The notes beneath the pieces are model-generated. The model had not been told where the DNA came from, searched no databases, and saw only the letters and a list, made by a program, of their open reading frames with translations. 64,000 nucleotides of DNA from Echinometra lucunter (Eukaryota > Echinodermata > Echinoidea > Camarodonta > Echinometridae). The translations under genes and the position numbers were made by a program. Every line of letters begins with the position of its first letter. The first letter of the stretch is position 1. The stretch is from contig CM057154.1 of assembly GCA_029962745.1 (NCBI GenBank), forward strand, positions 15,460,723 to 15,524,722, in the 5' to 3' direction. Shown here piece by piece: positions 50,284 to 60,485 of the stretch.

Positions 50284-51220
50284 AAATAGTAGCCGTGGGT
50301 TCATCTCCGCTTGGTCGTCTTGCCCCCCCCCAATCCGAAAAATGGATCGACGCCTCTGTTCCTCTTGATCGTCTTGGTGCATGGTGGTGGCTGATCTGTA
50401 TGGTGGCTCTGAAGTACGCTCGACAACAGGTCATGTGCGACGTGAATTTCGCATCCCAGGTCCTGAACTTCGCATCCAAGGTCATGAACTTCATGACCCG
50501 TGACGCAAACTTTGCATCCCAAGTCGTGAAATTCACGACCCGCGGTGCGAAATTCAGGACTAGGATGCAAAGTTCGCGCCGCGGGTCCTGAATTTCGCAT
50601 CGCGGGTCGTGAATTTCACGACTTGGGGTGCAAAGTTTGCGCCACGGGTCATGAATTTCGCATCGCGGGTCGTGAATTTCACGACTTGGGATGCATAGTT
50701 CAGGGCCTAGGATGCGAAATTCACGTCGCACACGACCTGTTGTCGAGCGTACTTTAGGGCCACCATAGATCTGGGTATCGCCTTTGAAATGCACGTTGAG
50801 TGGTAAGGAGGCTGTGCGTTTGCTCATACTTTAAAACAAGGAAAGCCCTATAACGGGCAGTAAGCTGTTGACCAACCATATTGAAATCAGTCATAAGTCA
50901 GTATTGACAAATTAACTAAAAGCTGACCAAATCTTCCACACAACTAAATTAACTATGAAAGAAAGACAAGACATGAAAGGAACAAAAATCTGTTCATTTC
51001 ATTCTTACTTTAATTCCTAAATTTAAATTTATATTTAAGCTGGACACCTGTTCATTTCTTAAATTCTTGTTTCCTTCCTTAACACTGCTAAAGCTCTTAC
51101 ATGAATCTTAAAACCTTGTTTTGATTTATGTGGTAGTATTTATATGTAAATGTCATAAGTTCTGGACTCGCAGAGCTCAAAACACCTGTTCATGTTTCTT
51201 TTTCTTTATTGTCTCAACCA

Positions 51221-51270
<50 letters not shown>

Positions 51271-54200
51271 CATTTATTTATTTATTTGGCCATTTCAAAA
51301 CAATAAAAAAATACATAAAGGTATATAACAAAAAGTCAGTGATAACAGACAAGAAACATACTTCAGAGTGCAAAACTTGGCTGCCTGGGAAGGAGACAGC
51401 AAACTTTATCCTGGATGGTCCTCCTTCCCTACCAAGATTTTGCACTATGAGAGTTGGTAGATGTGCTTTACTCTTAGACACCATTGATGATGAAAGTCCA
51501 AACATCTACAAAATGTTCCCTGTTAAACAAAACTTTAAAATGAAAGGGAGCAGAGAAGGCAAAAGCACTACAGTTGATTGAAAACATAAAGACAGTGCAG
51601 AAAATTGCAGCACTGCAAACTTGGAATGGGCTGAAATATGCACTGCTGTTACATAATAGACTCTCTGTTCAAAACCAATGATGCGAGACCAATGAAATTT
51701 TCTCATAAGTTACAGGATTAAATGGGCTTTCAAGATATGAAGATCAAATTGGGACTGATATTATATTCTAGAATTAATTTAGCGCTCAATCAGAGGGACA
51801 TTTTTTTGGGACGCGCTGTACAGAACTGGCGTTCTCTACCTACAGATTAAGGCAACTAATATCAGTGCGCGTTCCCTGACGAAGAATTCCCTCAGCTATT
51901 GTCGTTGCCCTGCATTGACGCTCAAGATCGATACCAAGGGAAGAGTTGGGAGGTGGTGCAGAGAGTTCAAACGACCCCCACCCCGTTGGCGAGCAGATGT
52001 CCGCTTGAAAAAAATGAAATAATTAGGGTGATAAATTCTTCCACAAGCCTATCCAAAGAGCATGAACTATCAATTATTTTAGGTTGGAAAAAAAAGAAAG
52101 GTCCACTGTTTTCAATTTGCACCCCCATAAAAATTCTAGTTACGGGCCTGTGCCCTTTGTCAACGTGATACAAAAATTATATTTCAAAGTAAAAAAGGGG
52201 GCAAACGAACATAGTGTGAACTATCTTCCATCACAGGCAAGCACTAAGAGAATCGAAATGAAAAATGCAGATAGTTTGCATCGTTCAATATCGGTGATTG
52301 AAAGATGCATTCATGATGTAAGGCAGTGGAAGGTGTCGAACAAGTTACAGTTAAATGATGCAAAAACAGAGGCATTGCTACTTGTTTCACCTAAACTTAA
52401 TCATAACCTACCAGAAAGAGTGTCGGTGTCTGTCGGTAATTCTTCCATTGTCCCATCTGATTCTGTTAAGACTCTTGGTGTCTATATTGATACTTCATTA
52501 TCCATGTGTAACCAAGTTATTTCACTTTGTAAATCCCTGAACTTTCATCTGTATAACTAAGTAGGGTACGGAAAATGCTCACAAAAGAAGCCTGTAGCCA
52601 TGCTATCCGATCCCTTGTACTTACTAGTAGGTTAGACTACTCAAATTCCCTGTTAATTAATGTTAATAAAACAGATATTGAGAGGTTGCAGCGCATCCAG
52701 AATCGAGCTGCTAGGATTGTTTTTTAAAGCAAGGAAGCAGGACAGGGCAACTCCTTTGTTGGAACATTTACATTGGTTGCCCGTTGAGAAAAGAATTTCT
52801 TACAAGGTTGCTTTAATTGTTTATAAGTGTATACATCAATTGGCACCTGAGTACCTTTATACTTTGCTGTCATCACCACACCGGTCAAATTACAGACTCG
52901 GCTCTAGTGAAGATACATCAATTTTACACGTTCCTAGAGTTTATTCGAAGAAGGGTGAAGCCAGCTTTGATTTTTGTGGTCCAAAACTATGGAATAGTTT
53001 GCCAGCGCATTTACGATCATGTTCATCTGTAGAATTTTTTGAGCGGAATCTAAAGACATATCTGTTTGTATTGTAGTGGTGTAATCTTGGAGAGCTGTAT
53101 GTAAAGCGCATATAGATTGTAATTGATTATGCGCTATATAAGCCACAGTTTATTATCATAATCCTTATTAAACGACTCGTAGTGTCCAACGGGCATTAAA
53201 GTGTTGGGGCAGAATTGTTGAGCTCATTCCCCCGTCGTCATGCCTTTACGTCAACTTGCCATATCAAAAGTTTCCATTTAGACTGCGGGTTGCCCTTTAG
53301 ATGAAACGCAAGCGAGAGTGGCGACCGAAGAAGTGGATGATGGGAAGGCTTGTCATTTTGTTCTTTTTCTTGTATCCTTGCTCCTTTATTTATCTCACTA
53401 TCATTTCCTTCTTCTGTATTTCCATGTTTCGTTTCATCACTCTTGGGGGGGGGGGGGGGGCGAGCATCGTTCTCAATGGATACGTCACCGGTCGTGGACA
53501 TATAGGCCTACTCTGGGAATCAGATTTTTTTTTTCGTCTGTCACTTGCATAGTGGGGTGATAACACAACAATCTGATAGCACTAAGAATCCTGTGTGTAT
53601 AAGTATATCTATCTGATTAAGTTATCAAATAGTTTAGATTTTTTTTTCCTTTTATGCCCGTATTGTAGGGATCGTTTGTCGCCAGAGATATGAACCCGGA
53701 CTTGGTTTATGCGTGGTTTAACAATGTCTTTGACAAACAGGCCGTGCTTTATGACAGAGCTATATACGACAAAACAGAAGAATTCATAGATGAGTAAGTA
53801 TACAAGCAGTAAGTATACTCGGGACCTAAGTTATGGAACGATATCCTAGATACTATAAAATACTCTGCATCTCTTGCCAGTTTCTCAAGAAGGATGAAGA
53901 AACATCTTCATTCTATAAATAATTTAATTTCATTACATATTCCCCCACCTTCATTGGGATTTCATCTTTCCGTTTTTTTCCGTGAATTTCTCTTGTCTGT
54001 TATACTCCTTTTCTTTTGCACCTCCTACTCTTTCTCTATTCGATTTCGCCTTTTTCTCTCTCTCTCTCTTTCTCAAGTTCAGCGGTTTAGGATTTTTTTT
54101 ACTGTATGCGTGTGGGAGCGCGGGGTGTGTGGGTGTATATGGTGTGTGCGTGTGTGTTTTTGTGAGTGCTTTTTGTTGTCACTTCTTTTTTCATTTTTAA

Positions 54201-54688
54201 AAATACTTTTTCATAATTATACATATTCATTATGTCCTAGGGCACCCTCGAACCAAGCTTTTGCTTTAGAGGTGTGTCCTCCAAAAATTTATGTAATTAC
54301 GATGATTGTATATTATGTTATATTTTGTTATCAATACCAAGAATGTCAATTTGTTGTTTCATTATTTTGCTGTTTATTTGAATAACTGGAAATAAATGTG
54401 TTTGAATTGAAATTGAATTGAAGGAGAGGAGGATGCTTGCAAAATGTATTCCTCACCAGGACATTTTTCAGTGACCGGCCCACTAATCGATCGATTTCGA
54501 CTCATTCGTTCTTGATTTTCGTTATGCCGATATGTTAAGTCTTGGACAAAAGCAAAATCCAATTTAAAAGTTGATTAAACGTGTCACATTGCTCAACATG
54601 ATATCGAAATTATTATTATCATCACATTTATTACTGTTATCATCATATTATTATATCATTCTAATTATCATTATTATCATTATGATGG

Positions 54689-54723
<35 letters not shown>

Positions 54724-57700
54724 ATATTTATTATTGTTATCATTATTATCATCATTATTATCATTATTATCATTATGATGGTGATGATGATGATGATGAT
54801 GATGATGATTATATTTATTATTGTTATCATTATTATCATCATTATTATCATTATTATTATTAGTAGTAGTAGTAGTAGTAGTAGCATTATCACTGTTATC
54901 ATTGTTATTATTTTTCACAACCTAATGTTTAGTTGGTATATTAAACAGAAACATTTCAACCAGAAATCTGAGGTTATCTAATTGTATCAAACAATTCCTC
55001 TTCTCATTGTTCACTTCATTTTTCTTCAGTTCAAGACTGTGTTGTTATAAATGTTATTCATTATCAATACTAATATTATCCATTATCATTATTATTACTA
55101 TAATCATTATTATTACTATAACATTATTGTTATCATTATTTGTTATGTTTTCATTACTCTGGGAATAATGCTAGGGATTGGAGAGAACGAGTGGGTATGC
55201 ATGTTTGTTTGGTCAAGTATTTACCAGATATTGTACTGGAAACTGAGCAAAGTGTTACCCAACAAGCATGTATATATCTTACATAAAATCAGAAGATGTG
55301 TTGTTACAAATCGAATCAGGCAAAAATGAAATCATTGCGTTTTCTCCATATCCTTGGATTACTTTTGTTCCATCAGAACCTTGGCAACTTGGGCATCTGA
55401 GGTTGGTTACGACAGAGATGAATTCCAGGCCCGTTTGAACAGAAGTAACCCCACTCACGGTCTGGCCATAGTGGAGTTCAAATATGGAGCTACACGTAAG
55501 TCCAAAGCTGAAAATACCAGTGTCACACACTCACACGCACACCCGCACACACACCGCTATAGACATGATAGAGGAGTTATGGTCTTTGATAGTTGATAGG
55601 TCATCACACTGCAGATAATATGGTAACAAGGCAAGACATCATTCTACATTTGGGACACACTACCCAGTTTTAGCGAGGTAGGGTTTATTTATTGAGTACA
55701 CTTACCGTCACATCATTGTTATCATATACTTTGTTCTTTATATTCAGGATATATGAAATGTAATTGTTTTATGAGAAATATGAAAATAAATAAAATGATA
55801 TTTAATACAGTGCCTGCTTTTAGTAGCAAGGCAATGCTGGGGTAATGAAATTGCAGGACAGTAGGACGAGCAGTAGTAATCCTGATGTGGCTACCTTGGG
55901 TATAATAAAACAAATCATTATTATAATTATACTTGGATAGTCGCTTTGTTGGCTATGCGAACATCAAACACCTTGTGTGCACAGTTTTCACAATGTACTC
56001 AAGGTACTTTTCTCTCCCTTTTTGGTATTTTGTAAAGTTTGAGAATCATTCTTTGGTAGGTGGAGTATTCGGGACGCCCCAGACCTTCATCAATGGTGCC
56101 ATGGTCTATTCCGACCCATCTTGGACTCTAGAAGACTGGACAAACATCATAGATCCCTTGATCTCAGGAAACAGGTTAGTCCGATAAAGCAATGTCATCT
56201 TGGATCTATCATTATGGAGTTTAACGCACGATATATGAACATTACAAAGCAGACCCTCCATGTTATCGTAAAGCCTTTAATTTCTCTGATCTTTGCCCTA
56301 AAGCAATATCAAAACTTCACATAAAAATCTCAGCTACTTGGTATTATAGATAATCTGTATGGTAGCTCTGCTACTCATCGATCACCCTTTTTTTTTAACC
56401 GACCACCTTCGCACAAGGGCTTTTGGTGTATTTAAAGTAAAAAAAGTACGCCTGATGATGATGACGAAAATGATAAAATATTTCCATTCAGATTACGTGT
56501 TAAAACAATAGAGAGTGGAGGGGGGGGGGGGGTCGGTTTAAATAATGAGCTTGTACAGGCAAACAGTGAAATACATCACATACGTTTGTCACCGAAATTT
56601 CCATCCGTACTATACGAGTCAACAGTCTGAGCATAAGATGTGAATCTGCTGCATTTTCTGCCCAAGTGAGGTGAAAGTAAGACAAAACTAACAAATATTT
56701 TCTGAGATACGATGTAATTAATTTAAGGCGGTCGATGAGTAGTAGGTCCAACCATATATGGGATAGACCATTAATTAATTGTAGTCGCGTATGCTGATAA
56801 TGGCGTCATATGGGACCTGGAACTTTCTGGGGATAAGCCATCATTTGGTCCAGGTCAAACTATATGACAGGGATAAAGCTTGATATCCTCATTTGAGTGA
56901 CATAGTTAATTACAGATTCTACACATGATTAGATATCTTTGTAGTCCTATCAAAGCTAGCAGTAAACACAAAAGTTTACTTTAATATGTTACTTTAATTT
57001 CAAATCTTAAATCCAGGGCCCGTCGCCGTTCAGATTTCTAAACACGCGATAGGGTGCCAGAAGAAAACATTTAAAGGTAGGGCGTAGAATCTAGATACAC
57101 TCTTGATTCCTACTTTCAGAGTTTGAAAAAGCTTAAGAATGTTTCGTTTTAGGTTATTGTCTTAATTACCCCATAAATAAATACCGGGTGTCCCAGAAAA
57201 AGCGGAATGGTGGATTTTCAGTACTTTACTTCCAGAAAGAAGATAATCTTTTTACTTTGGTAGGTAAAGCATCCTCTACCAAAAAGAATGATACCAAGAT
57301 CATAAAATTTGGTGAAGTAATTTTGATTCTGTGCCCGTTTCTTAAAATGCAGTAATTTTCGAATTTCGCATGTTTCTTGCGACAGTGGAGAGCAAAATTG
57401 TGTCGGGAATTTTTGGTTTATTAGCAATATTTGAAAATTTAACCGCAATCAAGTAAAATGAATGATAACTTAATATCAAGAGGAATTTCGAATTTCCTAC
57501 CTTCCACCTGGGACGGATTAGACTGTGCAACGTGACTTCGTGCCACTATTGCTGTACTGCTGCGGAGGGATTGTGGCAGTATAAAAACGTATATGCTCCA
57601 AAGGCAACCCAGCATTACAGGCCCATTTTATGAAACAGAAATTTGTTTTCATTCTTCCTTTGTTAATTAAATGATATTATCACGGCAAAGGGATCACTGT

Positions 57701-57887
57701 CACTAAAAATTGTATTTCTCTAATTCCCTTTGCCATGTTATCTTACGTATCAATACGTAACCGATGCTATCTACACTCATTATTATTGTTTGGAATTTCC
57801 CTTTTTTTACCCAGGGTTTATGCTCTATCTGGAAGCGTCATTCTAGTATGGCTGAGTGTGACCGTAGCATCTATACTCAGAATGTGA
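42477..57887 (+). CDS. DsbA-like thioredoxin-fold secreted or tethered protein, five exons, 239 aa (paralogue 1)
   Basis: Exons are 42477-42764, 53669-53793, 55377-55495, 56060-56174 and 57815-57887, with GT-AG borders and matching phases (0, 2, 1, 2). Residues 1-22 form a signal peptide (hydrophobic, cleavage near VSA/QVP). IVLEAWVDLVCSDAKKSW follows, where a CxxC redox site would sit, but it reads C54-S-D-A57: the resolving cysteine is missing. Exon 4 has GVFGTPQTFINGA, the cis-proline loop typical of DsbA-type folds. The last exon encodes ALSGSVILVWLSVTVASILR then M and a stop, a hydrophobic C-terminus suggesting a membrane anchor or GPI signal. This exon is the least certain part: without splicing, exon 4 would read through to a TAA at 56185. 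Its role is probably in the secretory pathway or cell surface; enzymatic activity is not established. Intron 1 is 10.9 kb because of a tandem triplication. Confidence 0.8.
45217..45303 (+). pseudogene. Ghost copy 1 of the 3' part of DsbA-like exon 1
   Basis: The 87 nt are identical to 42678-42764 (29 codons, ADHYGTDTV to AAMMASQ) and are followed by the same GTAAGT donor. Upstream is transposon sequence (TG tract, then CATCTCCGCTTGG) and not an exon. There is no strong acceptor, although an AG occurs in ACAAATAG about 28 nt before. It probably acts only as a decoy 5' splice site inside intron 1. Confidence 0.85.
47754..47840 (+). pseudogene. Ghost copy 2 of the 3' part of DsbA-like exon 1
   Basis: Second extra copy of the 87-nt exon fragment with an intact GTAAGT donor, at the start of the third tandem unit. 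Context and limits are the same as for the copy at 45217. The fragment starts exactly on a codon boundary and ends in phase 0, so inclusion would not shift the frame. Confidence 0.85.
50399..50767. mobile_element. Foldback element made of short CGTGAATTTC-type repeats
   Basis: TATGGTGGCTCTGAAGTACG at the left is inverted at the right as CGTACTTTAGGGCCACCATA; CTCGACAACAGGTC is also mirrored. The interior is a degenerate array of motifs such as GTGAATTTCACGACTTGG and ATTTCGCATCGCGGGTC. Direct flanks GATCTG (50393-50398 and 50768-50773) suggest a 6-bp target duplication. ORFs through it are repeat translations. Confidence 0.72.
50774..51826 (-). repeat. Inverted copy of the 43312-43690 intron segment, split by an insert
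   Basis: 51506-51826 is the reverse complement (roughly 95%) of 43312-43632, and 50774-50836 that of about 43635-43690. The 660 bp between has no recognised gene. A plus-strand ORF ending at 51581 and a minus-strand ORF in the triplicated units share the terminal KGSREGKSTT, so this may be the end of an unknown transposon ORF. Confidence 0.65.
51224..51273. repeat. ATT microsatellite
   Basis: About 16 TTA/ATT units followed by TTTA units. Confidence 0.9.
52200..53165 (+). mobile_element. CR1/L2-like LINE, broken 3' half of reverse transcriptase
   Basis: Frame 1 (ending 52560) encodes NADSLHRSISVIERCIHDV, WKVSNKLQLNDAKTEALLL and VKTLGVYIDTSLSM, the C-terminal part of a non-LTR reverse transcriptase. 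After frameshifts and stops, 52730-53076 encodes HLHWLPVEKRISYKVALIVY, GPKLWNSLPAHLRSCSS and a stop. The 3' tail TGTAAAGCGCATATAGATTG ... ATGCGCTATATAAG ends near an ATTATCAT repeat. Dead copy in intron 1 of the DsbA-like gene. Confidence 0.8.
53812..54426 (+). mobile_element. 3' end of another non-LTR retrotransposon
   Basis: The start encodes SGPKLWNDILDTIKYSASLA and FSRRMKKHLHS, the terminal motif of CR1-like reverse transcriptase ORFs, followed by a 3' UTR and a TTGAATTGAAATTGAATTGA tail. 5'-truncated. In intron 2 of the DsbA-like gene. Confidence 0.65.
54605..54910. repeat. ATT/ATC/GATGAT compound microsatellite with an internal duplication
   Basis: Two near-identical blocks (about 54665-54760 and 54765-54855) of ATTATC followed by GATGGTGATGATG, then TTATTATTAG and TAG repeats. 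ORFs on both strands here are artefacts. In DsbA-like intron 2. Confidence 0.85.
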
Positions 57888-58202
57888 ACCGAGCTGAGGA
57901 TCTAGAGAAGTAACTTGAAAGCACAAAATCCACTTTTACTTCGAGTAAGGTTTAATACTTCGGAATGTCAGTGGAACAATATACGATGATGGATAATTGA
58001 GAGTGTAGTGTACTGTATTCCACTGTATGCTTTGTTAACATTTTTCGTTCCGACGTGTGATGAACACAAGTAGAAAAATTTTCGAATTTAAACTACTGTA
58101 ATCTCTTATATAAGCCTATAAACTGATTTAACAGTTTAACTTGTTTAAGAAACCTTCATAAAATTGAACCTACCAATTACATATAGGCTATATGAAAATG
58201 TC

Positions 58203-58231
58203 ATTATTATTATTATTATTATTAATATTAA

Positions 58232-58288
<57 letters not shown>

Positions 58289-58290
58289 CA
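58203..58290. repeat. ATT microsatellite
   Basis: ATT units with two ATTAATATT interruptions, in the 3' flank of the DsbA-like gene. Confidence 0.85.
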
Positions 58291-58763
58291 TTGTTTCATT
58301 CAGAATTCAAGAAAAATACAAAGAAATATGAATAGTTGATATCGATGTATCAATAATAACGTACAATCTTCTTTTTGCATTTTGTGATATTTGTTCTGAT
58401 GTAATGTGTGTAGGAATGAAATATGTAAAGACAATGTTATTGTGAAGGCTGAATTGTAATATGTTTAGATCTTCTTCAGGACATCATGAGAATTTGCTAT
58501 CAGCAATGGATTTCGTCCATTTCCATAATCTGGGAAAGTAGAAGTAAATGTGAAAATTTCGCAACATTTTCTTAATCAATAGCATATGCAGCTCTTGGGC
58601 AGCCTTCTGACAGTTCAAAGTGCAGTCTATTTGACTGACGATCCTATAACGTCAACAGCGAATCAAGAAAAGTTCTTTCAGTTGACGCTCAATCATAAGA
58701 TTTTAAAACGTTGTAGACTATTTTTTGCTGTAGGTAGGCCACTCTATACATCTTTGCTTACAA

Positions 58764-58935
58764 AGGTGTCGTGGTTTAGTGGATACGCCACCAAACTGTC
58801 GATCAAACGGTTCCTGGTTTGAGTCCTTTTGGAAAGACTTTGATCTACATTGCCACTCTCCACCCAAGATGCAATGGGTACCTGTGAGGATTTCTGAAAG
58901 TGACGGGGGTAATGATAGTAACATTGTAAAGTGCA
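58764..58935 (+). mobile_element. tRNA-like SINE fragment
   Basis: The head GTGTCGTGGTTTAGTGGATA ... GGTTCCTGGTTTGAGTCC is followed by the body CATTGCCACTCTCCACCCAA and GGGTACCTGTGAGG, the same order as the copy at 32107 in opposite orientation. The tail is truncated. Confidence 0.62.
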
Positions 58936-58955
58936 CTGATGTATAAACGTAAATA

Positions 58956-59177
58956 CACTCTAAAAACTGAAATGTTGAATAACCACTTAAAAGGGTGGAG
59001 GAGTGACTACATTTTCAAAATGTTAGATTAACACTTTGAACATGCTGGATTCAGCACTATACATGATGGATTCTAACCATTATAGTGTTGAATCCAGCAT
59101 GTTCAAAGTGTTAACATTTTGAAAATCATTGCTTTCCCCCTTTTAAATGGTGATTCAACATTTTAGTTTTTAGAGTG
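58956..59177. mobile_element. Palindromic MITE with TA flanks
   Basis: CACTCTAAAAACTGAAATG at the left pairs with CATTTTAGTTTTTAGAGTG at the right, with TA outside both. Inner arms CACTTTGAACATGCTGGATT and its inverse near 59090 form a long hairpin. Confidence 0.78.
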
Positions 59178-59454
59178 TAGATATTAAAATGCATTGTTAA
59201 TGCGTCTGCTAGATACTTTTCTTTACAATGAATATAAAATATACATGGAGGTAGAAATTTTGTGTTTGATATAAATATAAATAAATATAAATGTTATCAT
59301 CTGTTATGATCTATCGTACTTTAAGTGTTTGGATATAGTAACCAGATGTGATATGCATGGATAATGAGATGTCATCGCGAACAGTGTCGTTAGTTTGTTT
59401 TCCTATTAACAGTTTTTGTAGTAGAGAGCTGTTGTAGACTTGAATGTCTAGTTA

Positions 59455-59495
<41 letters not shown>

Positions 59496-59510
59496 TGGGT
59501 GGGTGGGTGG

Positions 59511-59686
59511 GAGGTGCCGTGGTGGTCCAGTGGTTTAAGGCGCTTGACTGGAAACGCGAGGAACGGGGGTTCGATCCCCGGCACGACACTTATGCCCTTG
59601 AGCAAGGCATTTCATCTCCATTGCTCTTTTATGATCGTACATCAAATAAAAGAAAATGATATAGGCATGTTGATACCAACGTGAGC
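59511..59686 (+). mobile_element. tRNA-Ser-derived SINE, copy 3 (best preserved)
   Basis: The head GGTGCCGTGGTGGTCCAGTG ... GACTGGAAACGC ... GGGGTTCGATCCCCGGCACG has A and B boxes and an anticodon-like GGA, resembling tRNA-Ser. The tail is CTTGAGCAAGGCATTTCATC ... TATAGGCATGTTGATACCAA. Not a functional tRNA gene: the arms are imperfect and the same tail follows every copy. Confidence 0.75.
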
Positions 59687-60485
59687 ACGTCTTGTTTAAA
59701 AGGAAAAAAAAAATGCGGGCGTGTGTGTGTGAAAAAAAAAAAGTGTTGTGAGGAAGGGGGGGGGGGGGGGGGAATGGCGTTCTACAGCTTCACTATGCGT
59801 TTTCTTGTCTACCACTGCTTTTTTTTTCTAGTCCGGTTTCAGTAAGGATTCAGTCTACCCTTCGCGATTTCTTTTTGTACTGCACTCATCCCTAATGTCT
59901 GAGTCAGAGGGGTGGGGGGGGGGGGGTCTCTCCCAGAAAACAAGCACGTCCCCCAGGATTTCAACCCCTGTTTCCAAGTATTACGCTAGTGATTAGGGGT
60001 CACTCACGTACTACACAGTTTATAATTATTTATCTAAGCAAAATAGCACATGACACGTGGAAGCCCGTCGTGTGTCTAGATGTAGGGCACAGTATGATGT
60101 ATTTACACTTTTTGCTATAAAAACTTGAAAACTTTGACCCACTATTTTTGACAGTCCAGCTGATGTCTTATTCCCCTGGTCTGTACATGAGTCTGAAACG
60201 CCATTACACAAATGAATAGACAATACATTCATAGTTGGCAGTTAAAGTATACTATGGTTATTGTACTTTGGTACGAAAGCAAATTTGACAATGATGATAG
60301 CGTGTGCAATTGTGAAATTATACAAATCATTAAACTCTTAACTGTAGGGTTAGTGAGTTTTATCTTATTCAGTTAAAGGTAGGTTAGAGACCAGATATTT
60401 AAAAAAAAGGCTGCGACTGAGATAGATCAAGAAGAGGAGAACTGGAAAACAGTGCACATCAAGAAAGTTGATTCATATTTCCAAT

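Larger units (their letters stand above)
42678..50314 (+). repeat. Tandem triplication (about 2.54 kb unit) carrying the end of an exon
   Basis: Units are 42678-45216, 45217-47753 and 47754-50314. Each contains, in order, the last 87 nt of DsbA-like exon 1 with its splice donor, about 950 bp of intron, and a hAT-like element truncated at its right end in units 1 and 2. The third copy keeps the complete element end. Units are nearly identical: differences I see are mostly in G, TA and TG runs, plus a few substitutions (e.g. near 45502 and 49207). The duplication is recent, homogenised by conversion, or an assembly artefact. Confidence 0.9.
43721..50358 (+). mobile_element. hAT-like non-autonomous element inside each unit of the triplication
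   Basis: The left end CAGAGGCGTCGATTCC occurs at 43721, 46259 and 48796. The complete right end GATCGACGCCTCTG occurs once, at 50358. The outer flanks carry a perfect 8-bp duplication TTCCTCTT (43713-43720 and 50359-50366), so one insertion came first and the tandem duplication followed. The complete third copy is 1563 bp. The interior holds long G and C runs, CGCTCGCT-rich motifs and TA/TG tracts, with no transposase ORF. The 8-bp target duplication and CAG...CTG ends are typical of the hAT superfamily. Confidence 0.8.
57888..60485. other. Intergenic between the two DsbA-like genes
   Basis: Holds microsatellites, a SINE fragment, a MITE, a TG tract (59456-59510), a SINE and G runs at 59757 and 59917. 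No exon seen. Confidence 0.45.

Noticed and set aside
54571..54981. Repetitive ORFs of Ile, Met and Asn/His
   Set aside because: Translations of ATT/ATC/GAT microsatellites on both strands.
57184..57600. Possible transposon start CGGGTGTCCCAGAAAAAG
   Set aside because: No matching inverted end or target duplication found nearby.
59511..59590. Functional tRNA-Ser gene
   Set aside because: Head is followed by the same tail as two decayed copies and arms mispair; best read as a SINE.
60468..60485. Upstream start for DsbA-like paralogue 2
   Set aside because: It would use TTG; the first ATG is at 60486 in a good context.
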